In this document: piece by piece, positions 16,595 through 24,853 of the stretch
Layout: every line of letters begins with the position of its first letter
How positions within the stretch are numbered: position 1 is the stretch's first letter
NCBI GenBank assembly: GCA_034408895.1
Contig: JAWXCI010000078.1
Location: 1-47,122 of the forward strand
Source of the DNA: UBA4660 sp034408895
Lineage (GTDB): Bacteria > Bacteroidota > Bacteroidia > Flavobacteriales_D > Sanyastnellaceae
DNA length: 47,122 nt
Direction: 5' to 3'
Position numbers and translations under genes: made by a program
The notes under the pieces: model-generated
Told to the model about the DNA's origin: nothing
Seen by the model: only the letters and a program-made list of their open reading frames with translations
Database searches by the model: none

Positions 16595-17908
16595 ATGGAA
16601 CCAACCAACGACATTATTGCAGGACTGGATATAGGAACCACCAAAATTGCCTGCCTTGTGGGACGAAAAGCAGAGCATGGCAAGATCGAAATTCTTGGTA
16701 TCGGCAAGAGCGAGAGCATTGGCGTAAACAGGGGTGTGGTGGCCAACATAGAAAAAACCGTGATCAGCATTATGGCCGCAGTAAAGGAAGCTGAACTGGC
16801 CAGCGGTGTCGAAATAAAAGTGGTAAACGTGGGCATTGCCGGGCAACACATTAAGAGCCTCCAGCACCGCGGCATGCGCACCCGCAGAAATTTCGATGAC
16901 GAGATTTCACAGGCCGACATCAATGCCCTGGTGGAGGACATGTATAAACTGGTGATGCTACCGGGCGAGGAAATTATTCATGTACTTCCACAGGAATTTA
17001 CCGTGGACAATGAAACGGGTATAAAGGAACCCGTGGGCATGTGCGGCAGCAGGCTGGAAGCCAACTTCCACATTATTACCGGGCAAGTTACTGCCATACG
17101 CAATATATATAAATGCGTGCGCAAGGCCGGTTTGGAAATAGCAACCCTTACCCTGGAACCGCTGGCCAGTGCCGAGGCCGTGTTGAGCGATGAAGAAAAA
17201 GAAGCAGGGGTGGCATTGGTAGATATAGGCGGTGGCACCACAGACATTGCCATTTTCCAGGATGGCATTATCCGCCACACGGCAGTGATTCCATTTGGCG
17301 GCAACGTGATTACCGAAGACATTAAACAGGGCTGCACCATTGTGCGCAACCAGGCGGAATTGCTCAAGGTGAAATTCGGGAGTGCGCTCGCCACCGAAAA
17401 CAAGGACAATGAAATAGTGTGCATTCCCGGGTTGAAGGGACGCGACCCCAAAGAGATTTCGCTCCGCAACCTTGCGCATATTGTGCAGGCGCGCATGGAA
17501 GAAATACTCGAACACGTTCACTACGAAATAAAGAACAGCGGTTACGAAAAACAACTGATTGGTGGCATAGTACTCACCGGTGGTGGCGCCCAACTCAAAC
17601 ACATGAAGCAACTGGTAGAATACGTAACCGGTATGGATTGCCGCATTGGTTATCCCAACGAACATGTGGGCAAAGTGGCCAGAGAGGATATGCTGGTGCC
17701 TGCTCTCAGCACAGGGGTGGGACTGGTTATTTACGGCCTCGACAAGGTGCAGTACAATCTGGCCGACAACACCGTGACAGCCGATGTGGCAACGGATGAA
17801 AAAGTGAAAGGAAAAAAATCAACCATCAAAGAAAAGCAGCGCGACAATCGCGGGCCTGCAAGTTTCCTTGCGCGCATCAAGGAGTTTTTTGAAGCGGAAG
17901 AAGAATAG
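16595..17908 (+). CDS. ftsA: Cell division protein FtsA
   Basis: An actin-like ATPase that anchors FtsZ filaments to the membrane. Phosphate 1 is GLDIGTTKIACLVG, phosphate 2 VALVDIGGGTTDIAIF, and the adenosine-binding segment GGIVLTGGGAQLKHM. The 1C domain sits between the first two. The extreme C-terminus (ASFLARIKEFFEAEEE) is the amphipathic membrane-targeting helix. ATG 16595 (MEPTNDIIAG) is preferred to the GTG at 16574, which would overlap ftsQ. It is the last gene of the contiguous dcw block; ftsZ follows only 3.5 kb later. Confidence 0.95.
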   Translation: MEPTNDIIAGLDIGTTKIACLVGRKAEHGKIEILGIGKSESIGVNRGVVANIEKTVISIMAAVKEAELASGVEIKVVNVGIAGQHIKSLQHRGMRTRRNFDDEISQADINALVEDMYKLVMLPGEEIIHVLPQEFTVDNETGIKEPVGMCGSRLEANFHIITGQVTAIRNIYKCVRKAGLEIATLTLEPLASAEAVLSDEEKEAGVALVDIGGGTTDIAIFQDGIIRHTAVIPFGGNVITEDIKQGCTIVRNQAELLKVKFGSALATENKDNEIVCIPGLKGRDPKEISLRNLAHIVQARMEEILEHVHYEIKNSGYEKQLIGGIVLTGGGAQLKHMKQLVEYVTGMDCRIGYPNEHVGKVAREDMLVPALSTGVGLVIYGLDKVQYNLADNTVTADVATDEKVKGKKSTIKEKQRDNRGPASFLARIKEFFEAEEE

Positions 17909-18356
17909 TCTTTCATTTTCACTATAGAAGTCCGCACACTGATGCGAGAGGTAAGTTGAATTTCCTTTGAATAAAACAGTTCAAGTTGGCTCTCGGGATC
18001 GGGGAAATGTTTTGCACTAGTTCGCCTTCCTGTTCGAACTTTGATCTCTTCGTTCACCACCTCATTGCGCTCAGCCCCACACTTTTGATAGTGCTCTATA
18101 CCAGCAATGGCCAACGTAATTTCATTAGGAGCATCGGGAATGTTGTTTTCCGCTTTCATTATGTGGGCCTCTATGATTTGGCGCGCCCAGATTTCAAGTA
18201 ATTGCAGCGAGATGGAATTGCCCTTCTCTTCTGCAAGTTTCGATTGCATATAAACGAGGTCAAGCCGAGAATCCCTAGCTCGCGGTAGTGTTCAACAAGG
18301 GTAGCAATTTTTTTTTCTGGCTTCTCCGCGCGTGTATTAAGTTCATCCGGCTCCAT
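17731..18356 (-). pseudogene. Frameshifted hypothetical gene, antisense end overlapping ftsA
   Basis: Two overlapping minus-strand frames read as one protein if a base is inserted near 18272-18278. The first gives MEPDELNTRAEKPEKKIATLVEHYRE; the second continues with DSRLDLVYMQSKLAEEKGNS, LEIWARQIIEAHIMKAENNI and PDAPNEITLAIAGIEHYQKC. The composition is charged, helical and protein-like, with no recognised family. The second frame has no stop until 17731, so it runs 178 bp antisense into ftsA and the true 3' end is uncertain. It is divergent from the OMP gene. It may be a real small gene with a consensus indel or a decaying one. Confidence 0.4.
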
Positions 18357-18495
18357 CAAAGCTGATGAAGCCGTTATCTTCCTTTTTAATGAATATTCAC
18401 CGCCCCTCCCCCATCACCGCACATTTATCATTCTTTAGAAACCTGCTCAACACGGTACCAATAGTTTTGCCCTCCCAAAAAAACCAAAATTCCAG

Positions 18496-20946
18496 ATGAA
18501 CCGCAGTCTCACAAATTCCATAAAAACAAAGAAACCCAGGAGTAAGACTTTTTTCTCCGCTTTCCTTTCTCTGCTTGTGTGTTCGGCATTGGCCCAAACC
18601 GGAACCACTGTAACCGGCCTGGTGTCCGATGAGCAAAAAACTCCCCTCGAATTCGTGAATGTGCTCTTGCTCAATGCAGCAGACAGCAGCATGGTGAAAG
18701 GCGCCATAACCAATAACAAGGGCAAGTTCGAGTTTGAAAACATTGTCCCCGGTAACTACCTTACTCAATACATGCTGATGGGTTTTGAAAACCTGTATAG
18801 CGAACCTGTCGCTGTTTCAACATCACCGGTGAATGTGGGCATCAGAACTTTAAAAAGTGCAGCATCAGAAATGGGTGCTGTGGAAGTTTCTGCTATACGC
18901 CCCATGATAGAACTAAAGCCCGACATGACCGTGTTCAATGTCGAGAACACCATCAACGCCACCGGCAATACCGCCATGGAACTTTTGCGCAAATCACCGG
19001 GAGTGATGGTGGACAACAATGACAACATAATGCTGAAAGGAAGAAGCGGTGTGCAGGTTTGGATTGACGGCAAACCCGCACCGCTGGATGGCGATGCACT
19101 TGCCGCCATGCTCCAAAACATGCAGAGTTCAAACATTGCCGCCATAGAAATCATAACCAACCCCGGTGCGAAATTCGATGCAGCCGGAACCGCAGGCATC
19201 ATCAACATTCGCCTGAAGAAGAACAAGAACTTTGGGTCGAACGGCACAGTGAGTCTCGGTTATGCTTATGGCAAAGCAGCGAAATACAACGGAGCGCTTT
19301 CATTAAATCACCGCAACGAAAAAATAAATGCGTTTGCTAACTACGGCATCTGGACTGGCGACAATGAAAACTGGATGAACCTCTACCGCGTGCAGAACGG
19401 AAGCATCTTTGACCAAACCACCGTTATGCGCGACAGCAATTTGCCGCACAACATGAAGGCGGGCATTGATTTTTTCCTCAACCCGAAAAACACCCTTGGA
19501 ATAGTTGCCAACGGAAACATCAGCGATGAAAGCATGCAGAACAACAGCCGCACATTTATCGGCCCCGATGAAAACTCCTCCGTGGATAGCATCCTTGTCT
19601 CCAATATGGAAATGGAGGGTCAACGCAACAATGGAAACTTTAACCTCAACTATCAGTTCAGCGATACAAGCGGCACCACTTTCAAAGCGGATCTGGATTA
19701 TGGTATCTACCGCATTACCAGTACCAGTTTCCAGCCGAACACTTATTCCGATGCAAACGAAGAAGTAATTTTCAATGAGAATAACTACCGCACCATTACA
19801 CCTACCAATATTGACATCTACAGCGCCAAGGCCGACTATGAACGAAATGCACTGAAGGGACAAATTGGAATTGGAGTAAAAGCATCTTTGGTGGAAACAG
19901 ACAACACCTTCAACTTCTATAATATCGAAGATGGGATGGATGAGTTGGACTCATCGCGCTCCAATAATTTTAAGTACAGTGAGCAGATTAATGCCGTTTA
20001 TCTCAACTACAAAAGGCAATGGACCAAACTGGGAATGCAACTTGGTGGCCGTGTGGAACAAACCAGCAGCGAAGGAATTCTTGATGCACTTGCCCAGGAG
20101 GATGAATCGAACGACACCACTTACACCAATTTCTTCCCCAGTGCATCGCTCAGTTACACCATGAATGAAAAGCACTCTTTCAACCTGAGTTACTCGCGCA
20201 GGATTGATCGCCCCTCGTACCAGGATTTGAACCCCTTCGAATTCAAACTGGATGAACTCACCTACCAAAAAGGGAATCCATTCCTCAAACCACAGTACAC
20301 CCACAACGTTGAGCTCTCTCACAGCTATTCGTGGTTGATAAACACGTCAATGACTTATGCATATACCAAGGACTTCTCCACTATGAACATCTATGCGGAT
20401 GGCAACGCCTCTTACATCAGCCAGACCAACCTGGGCTACCAGCAATACGGTGCACTCAGTATCAGTTCGACCCTCGAACTAAAGAAGTGGTGGAACATTT
20501 TCGTAACCGCAACCGGATATTACCAACGCACAAAAGCAGACCTTGATGACGGAAGGAAAATTGACATTAACTTCATTTCATACAACGGATATGCACAAAG
20601 CACATGGACGCTGCCAAAAGATTTTTCATTCGAACTGAGCGGGTGGTACAATGGTCCCGGACTGTGGGGCGGCAGTTTCAAGAACGCCCCAATGGGAAGT
20701 ATTGATGCAGGATTGAAAAAGACTTTTATGGACAACCGTGCCACACTCAAAATAGCCTACACTGATTTGTTCAATACTGCTCAGTGGAGTGGCATCAGCG
20801 ATTTTGATGGCCAATACATGGATGTTCAGGGTGGCTGGGAGAGCCAACAAATTCGCCTCGACTTTTCACTCCGCTTCGGAAACATGAACGTAAAAGTTCG
20901 CGAGAAAAAAGGTGGTGCCGAAGATTTGAATAGCCGGGTGAAGTAG
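18496..20946 (+). CDS. TonB-receptor-like outer membrane beta-barrel protein
   Basis: An 816-residue outer-membrane protein. A signal peptide (FFSAFLSLLVCSALAQ) is followed by a carboxypeptidase-regulatory-like domain (TGLVSDEQKTPLEFVNVLLL to about residue 115). A plug-like domain holds AMELLRKSPGVMVDNNDNIMLKG and AIEIITNPGAKFDAAGTAGIINI. A long barrel of alternating strands of the OMP_b-brl_3 type has motifs NLSYSRRIDRPSYQDLNPFEF and GNPFLKPQYTHNVELS. No TonB box is obvious, so active transport is unproven. It lies between ftsA and ftsZ, an unusual position, in the same orientation. I saw no SusD partner or regulator next to it. Confidence 0.85.
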   Translation: MNRSLTNSIKTKKPRSKTFFSAFLSLLVCSALAQTGTTVTGLVSDEQKTPLEFVNVLLLNAADSSMVKGAITNNKGKFEFENIVPGNYLTQYMLMGFENLYSEPVAVSTSPVNVGIRTLKSAASEMGAVEVSAIRPMIELKPDMTVFNVENTINATGNTAMELLRKSPGVMVDNNDNIMLKGRSGVQVWIDGKPAPLDGDALAAMLQNMQSSNIAAIEIITNPGAKFDAAGTAGIINIRLKKNKNFGSNGTVSLGYAYGKAAKYNGALSLNHRNEKINAFANYGIWTGDNENWMNLYRVQNGSIFDQTTVMRDSNLPHNMKAGIDFFLNPKNTLGIVANGNISDESMQNNSRTFIGPDENSSVDSILVSNMEMEGQRNNGNFNLNYQFSDTSGTTFKADLDYGIYRITSTSFQPNTYSDANEEVIFNENNYRTITPTNIDIYSAKADYERNALKGQIGIGVKASLVETDNTFNFYNIEDGMDELDSSRSNNFKYSEQINAVYLNYKRQWTKLGMQLGGRVEQTSSEGILDALAQEDESNDTTYTNFFPSASLSYTMNEKHSFNLSYSRRIDRPSYQDLNPFEFKLDELTYQKGNPFLKPQYTHNVELSHSYSWLINTSMTYAYTKDFSTMNIYADGNASYISQTNLGYQQYGALSISSTLELKKWWNIFVTATGYYQRTKADLDDGRKIDINFISYNGYAQSTWTLPKDFSFELSGWYNGPGLWGGSFKNAPMGSIDAGLKKTFMDNRATLKIAYTDLFNTAQWSGISDFDGQYMDVQGGWESQQIRLDFSLRFGNMNVKVREKKGGAEDLNSRVK

Positions 20947-21000
20947 GAGCGAGCCTTCGTGGCCTCGTTGTTTTATCACCAGGAAATCTATCAACTACAA

Positions 21001-21022
21001 AGGGCTGCCCGTTGGCAGCCCT
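21001..21022 (+). terminator. Hairpin after the OMP gene
   Basis: A perfect 9-bp stem AGGGCTGCC / GGCAGCCCT with loop CGTT lies 55 nt after the OMP stop. No U-tract follows, so termination efficiency is uncertain; it may be an mRNA 3'-end stabiliser. Confidence 0.5.
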
Positions 21023-21084
21023 AAGTCACTAAACCTTAACCAAAGTCTTCCCGCCACTTTTCTGGGTTAGAGGGCAATGACGAG

Positions 21085-21136
21085 TTGACTTTATAATAAC
21101 TATGAAACATGTTTGACTTTCTCAGGATCAAACATG
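21085..21136 (+). promoter_or_regulatory. Candidate ftsZ promoter with overlapping inverted repeat
   Basis: TTG (21085-21087), a 20-nt spacer and CATGTTTG (21108-21115, one mismatch to TAnnTTTG) resemble a Bacteroidota promoter. The -7-like element is also the left arm of a perfect 9-bp inverted repeat, CATGTTTGA (21108-21116) / TCAAACATG (21128-21136), which could be an operator or a 5'-UTR hairpin. It lies about 305 bp before the ftsZ ATG. I see no convincing gene in 20947-21441. Confidence 0.35.
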
Positions 21137-21441
21137 CTGCAAATATGAAGCATATGTTGCCGGACAGCAAATTATTTGGAAGGTTACTACAGCCCTGGAA
21201 GGGTACGAAAGCAATGGCAGGATTGCAAGCATATTCATACGGGGCATCAAGTGTTGAGGCATTTTTTAACCCTCATCCCATGACTTTGAAAGCTGAATTA
21301 CGATTACTAACATTTCCCCGTTCAATCTTTTGAAAACTGGGGTTGTTCCTTATTGGAGGTAGCTCATTTATTAGTCCTGCCGAAACCCCGGGTGGGAAGG
21401 CACCCAATTATTCACTCACATTCAAACCACAACACAGGAAC

Positions 21442-23085
21442 ATGGAAACCAAAAAAGATTTTCTGAACTTCAATTTCCCCAAAGAACATTCATCCATCAT
21501 TAAAGTGATTGGCGTTGGTGGCGGAGGAAGCAACGCAGTAAACTACATGTACATGCAAGGTATCGAGGGTGTGGACTTCATAGTGTGCAACACCGATGCA
21601 CAGGCGCTTGATAAAAGTCCGGTGCCCACAAAAGTCCAGTTGGGAAATACACTTACTGAAGGGCGCGGTGCCGGCTCCATTCCTGAAGTAGGAAAAAATG
21701 CAGCCATAGAATCACTGGAAGAAGTGAAAGCATTATTGGGGACTGATACCAACATGGTTTTTGTTACCGCAGGCATGGGTGGCGGAACCGGAACAGGTGC
21801 TGCACCCGTCATTGCCCGTGCAGCCAAAGAACTAGGAATACTCACCGTGGGAATTGTCACTATACCCTTCATGTTCGAAGGAAGAAAACGCAGCGTGCAG
21901 GCCGATGGTGGAATAGTGGACATGCGCAACTCGGTGGACACACTCTTAATAATACGCAACGACAAACTGCGCGAACTTTATGGCAACCTCACCCTCAAGC
22001 AAGCTTTCTCCCATGCCGATGAAGTGTTGTGCACCGCAGCAAAAGGTATAGCTGAAGTTATCACACTTACCGGCACAGTGAACGTGGACATGAACGATGT
22101 GAAAACCGTAATGAAAGAAAGCGGTGTCGCTATTATGGGCAGTGGCAGGGCAAGTGGCGAAGGCCGCGGTATCCGTGCTGTGGGTATTGCACTGGAATCT
22201 CCGCTGCTGAACGATAACGACATCACCGGTGCCAACTTCATACTACTCAATATCACTTTCGGAAGCGATGAACTGTTGATGGATGAGATTTCGCTTATTA
22301 CTGATCACATACAAGAGCAGGCCGGCAGCGAGGCCGAAGTGATTTGGGGTTATGGGCAAGACCCTAACCTGGGTGAAGATATTTGTGTTACCGTGATTGC
22401 AACCGGCTTCAAGGCAAAAACGGTGGATACCGGTGTGCTTCGCCAGGAACCGGAACAAAAGAAATTTAATCTTGAAAGCACTGAAGTAAAAGAAGTGGTA
22501 GCCAAAGTGGAGAAACCCACCCAGGTTATTCCGGTCAATGATGTGAAAGAAACTTCGCCCGAAGAGCCTTTTCTCATTACCAATGAAAAAGCAAGTGAAG
22601 TGGAGCTAGAAGTAAAAAGCATTACCCCTGAAACAGCACTGCCTCAAACCTCACTCTTTGGCAAAGTGGAATTGCCGGCACACGTAGAGTTTAAACACAA
22701 GGCCACAGAACCGCAGGCCGAAGAGAAAAAGTATTTTGAATTGAATACTCCTGTTTCTTCTGGCAAATCGGAGCAGGCCACTGACATCCTGAAACTGAAA
22801 GAAGAGTCGACAGAAGACCGCCCTTCAAGGCAACAACTCGTCCAGTTGAACAAAGAGCGCGAGATGCGTATCAAGGAGCTCACCATTAAACTTAAAACCC
22901 CAAGTGGTGTAAGCGAAATGGAAAACGAACCCGCCTACGTGCGCAAAAAGGTGGCACTCGAAAGCACTCCAGTAAGCAGCGAAAGCAATGTGGCGCGCTA
23001 CGTCCTGAACGAAACTACAACCGAAAGCGGAGAAAAATCTGTACAACTTAAAGCTAACCCTTTCCTGCATACCAAAGTGGACTGA
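21442..23085 (+). CDS. ftsZ: Cell division GTPase FtsZ
   Basis: A 547-residue tubulin homologue forming the Z ring. Visible are VIGVGGGGSNAVNYMY, VCNTDAQAL, the GTP-binding signature GMGGGTGTGAAP and the T7-loop region at about residues 208-225. After the conserved core (about residue 325) comes a long acidic and variable linker. The tail ends in NPFLHTKVD, the Bacteroidota-type C-terminal peptide that contacts FtsA. ATG 21442 (METKKDFLNF) fits the family; the in-frame upstream extension to 21343 is not family-like. It is separated from ftsA by an OMP gene and probably has its own promoter; a strong terminator follows. Confidence 0.96.
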   Translation: METKKDFLNFNFPKEHSSIIKVIGVGGGGSNAVNYMYMQGIEGVDFIVCNTDAQALDKSPVPTKVQLGNTLTEGRGAGSIPEVGKNAAIESLEEVKALLGTDTNMVFVTAGMGGGTGTGAAPVIARAAKELGILTVGIVTIPFMFEGRKRSVQADGGIVDMRNSVDTLLIIRNDKLRELYGNLTLKQAFSHADEVLCTAAKGIAEVITLTGTVNVDMNDVKTVMKESGVAIMGSGRASGEGRGIRAVGIALESPLLNDNDITGANFILLNITFGSDELLMDEISLITDHIQEQAGSEAEVIWGYGQDPNLGEDICVTVIATGFKAKTVDTGVLRQEPEQKKFNLESTEVKEVVAKVEKPTQVIPVNDVKETSPEEPFLITNEKASEVELEVKSITPETALPQTSLFGKVELPAHVEFKHKATEPQAEEKKYFELNTPVSSGKSEQATDILKLKEESTEDRPSRQQLVQLNKEREMRIKELTIKLKTPSGVSEMENEPAYVRKKVALESTPVSSESNVARYVLNETTTESGEKSVQLKANPFLHTKVD

Positions 23086-23111
23086 GCCATCACGAAACTT
23101 CTGAATCAGAT

Positions 23112-23146
23112 CGCCCCACACATTAAAATGCGGGGCGTTTTGTTTT
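23112..23146 (+). terminator. Terminator after ftsZ
   Basis: The stem CGCCCC / GGGGCG (extended by two pairs past one mismatch), loop around TTAAAA, is followed by TTTTGTTTT 27 nt after the ftsZ stop. Confidence 0.85.
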
Positions 23147-23577
23147 GCATCTGCACAGTCCTTATTGTTCAGGTTATGGAATGGCTCGCGCAGCCGCAGC
23201 CCTGGGAGTTGTGCTGAACAGGTTTACTTTTACATGCGACCTACGTGGTGGTGGCAACTAGGGACGAATACAACAACGATCAGTTGACTGTCCGCATAAG
23301 CACCATCCACGGGCACCATGATGTGCTTGAAAAAACCAGCCATAAATTCCAGTCCATTCTTCGTGTTCTTCCAACCGTCATTGTTGAGGAGCATAAAACC
23401 ATAACTGCACTTCAACTAAATGAAGTCGTGCGGAAGCCAGTCAGATTCGTTGACTTGAGGAAATAGCATGTGCAGTCATGTTATAGTATGAGTCTTATGT
23501 TTTTGCTGAACGTTTTTTCTTTTCGTCATCATATCCCTTAACGTTTCTAAACTTGCACCATAAAAAACCAATGAATT
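23147..23577. other. Intergenic region between ftsZ and yqeY
   Basis: Short frames on both strands between about 23230 and 23466 have a mildly protein-like composition but no recognisable domain, start context or conserved partner. They could be a gene remnant. Nothing else is seen except A/T-rich sequence just before yqeY. Confidence 0.3.
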
Positions 23578-24033
23578 ATGACTCTGAGTGAACGCATAAA
23601 CAACGACCTCAAGGAAGCCATGAAAAGCGGGGAGAAAGACAGGCTACTGACCCTGCGGGATATCAAATCCAAATTGCTGCTTGAAATGACAAGAGAAGGT
23701 GGAGATGGTGCGGTGGACGATAACCGAGGCATTGCCATACTGAACAAACTCTACAAACAGCGCATGGAGTCCATAGCGATTTTCGAAACGCAAAACAGGC
23801 AGGATTTGGTGGACAAGGAAAGGTTGGAGGCTGATGTAATTAAAACCTATTTGCCTGCAATGATGGAAGGAGATGAACTTGCCGCTGCGGTTAAAAAAAT
23901 TGTTGCGGAAGTGCGGGCAACCTCTCAGGCTGATATTGGAAAAGTGATGGGAGTTGCTTCAAAAGCTCTTGCGGGAAAGGCGGATGGAAAAGCCATTTCG
24001 GAGGTGGTGAAAAAACTGCTGGCTGGTGGCTGA
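23578..24033 (+). CDS. GatB/YqeY domain-containing protein
   Basis: A 151-residue YqeY-family protein: the N-terminal helical half has MTLSERINNDLKEAMKSGEK, then LRDIKSKLLLEM, and the C-terminal half has LEADVIKTYLPAMM and the ADIGKVMGVASKALAGKADG motif shared with the GatB tail. That domain contacts tRNA in the amidotransferase, but stand-alone YqeY has no settled function. Position directly after ftsZ is common in Bacteroidota. The following retropepsin-like gene starts 31 nt later, or overlaps if its upstream GTG is used. Confidence 0.9.
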   Translation: MTLSERINNDLKEAMKSGEKDRLLTLRDIKSKLLLEMTREGGDGAVDDNRGIAILNKLYKQRMESIAIFETQNRQDLVDKERLEADVIKTYLPAMMEGDELAAAVKKIVAEVRATSQADIGKVMGVASKALAGKADGKAISEVVKKLLAGG

Positions 24034-24064
24034 TCCACTTTCAGTATTCATTCAAAAACTAACC

Positions 24065-24490
24065 ATGAATAGGAGGGAGGTGACCACCATAGGCAGGAGG
24101 GAATTTGTTGATCTTCCTGAACTCGATTCTGTTCATATAGAATCCAAAGTGGATACTGGTGCCTATCGCAGCGTGATTCATTGCAACTCCTGCCATGAAG
24201 TGGAGTCGGGAGGAAATGTTTTTCTTGAAGCCACATTCGATCTTGATGGAAGAGGAGAAAAAAAGATCCTGTTCAAAAATTTTATGGAAAGGACTGTGCG
24301 CAATTCATCCGGCCAAATCGAATTGCGTTTTGTTATCCTCACACTGCTGAAAATCGGCAATCGGAAAATCCGCGCTGAAGTTTCACTCACCGACCGTAGC
24401 GATATGCGCTGCCAGGTTTTGATTGGCCGAAGAACATTAGGCGGTAAATACCTGGTGGATGTAAGGAAAAGATTTTTGATTGAAGAGTGA
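24065..24490 (+). CDS. Retropepsin-like putative zinc/aspartic protease (PF05618-type)
   Basis: A 141-residue protein of the family historically named ATP-dependent zinc protease and now seen as retropepsin-like. IGRREFVDLPEL is followed by the putative active-site triplet in KVDTGAYRSVIH, and the second half carries VSLTDRSDMRCQVLIGRRTL and the ending YLVDVRKRFL. Homologues occur near rimK-type ATP-grasp ligases, but no rimK is present in this window. ATG 24065 (MNRREVTTIG) is preferred over GTG 24026, which overlaps yqeY and adds unrelated residues. Proteolytic activity is inferred, not shown. Confidence 0.75.
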   Translation: MNRREVTTIGRREFVDLPELDSVHIESKVDTGAYRSVIHCNSCHEVESGGNVFLEATFDLDGRGEKKILFKNFMERTVRNSSGQIELRFVILTLLKIGNRKIRAEVSLTDRSDMRCQVLIGRRTLGGKYLVDVRKRFLIEE

Positions 24491-24853
24491 TTCAATAAAT
24501 TCTAGAGGCTGTTTAAGATTTTTAGCAAGCCTCCGGCTAATGTTAGCAAGTTAAGGAATAGGGTGAGTGTTTTGTCTTACGATTTCCCTGCATGGACTTG
24601 AAACCTGCCGGGGACAACCGCCATCCCGAATGCGCCTTATCGCTCTTTTGGGGTTTACTGTCACATTGGACTGGTAATTTTTTGTTGTCAGAAAAACAAA
24701 CTATTCTTGACATAGCAAGACATCAAAGTCAAGTAATTTGCAGATTCAAAAATTGATCAAGACATTTTACTTTGACGCGATATCGTGTGAAAGCAATTCA
24801 CCTAAACAAATTCTGAATACCCAATTAAGTAATCAAACAAAATCAAAATTTAA
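24491..24853. other. Intergenic region upstream of the first giant secreted protein
   Basis: I see no gene in these 363 bp. TTACTTTG at about 24766-24775 is a one-mismatch match to the Bacteroidota -7 element and may belong to the promoter of the following gene. Confidence 0.35.

Noticed and set aside
21109..21333. 74-codon plus-strand frame upstream of ftsZ
   Set aside because: No recognisable sequence, and it begins inside the inverted repeat; probably untranslated leader.
23230..23466. Overlapping short frames on both strands after ftsZ
   Set aside because: No start context, domain or conserved neighbour; kept only as a possible remnant in the intergenic entry.
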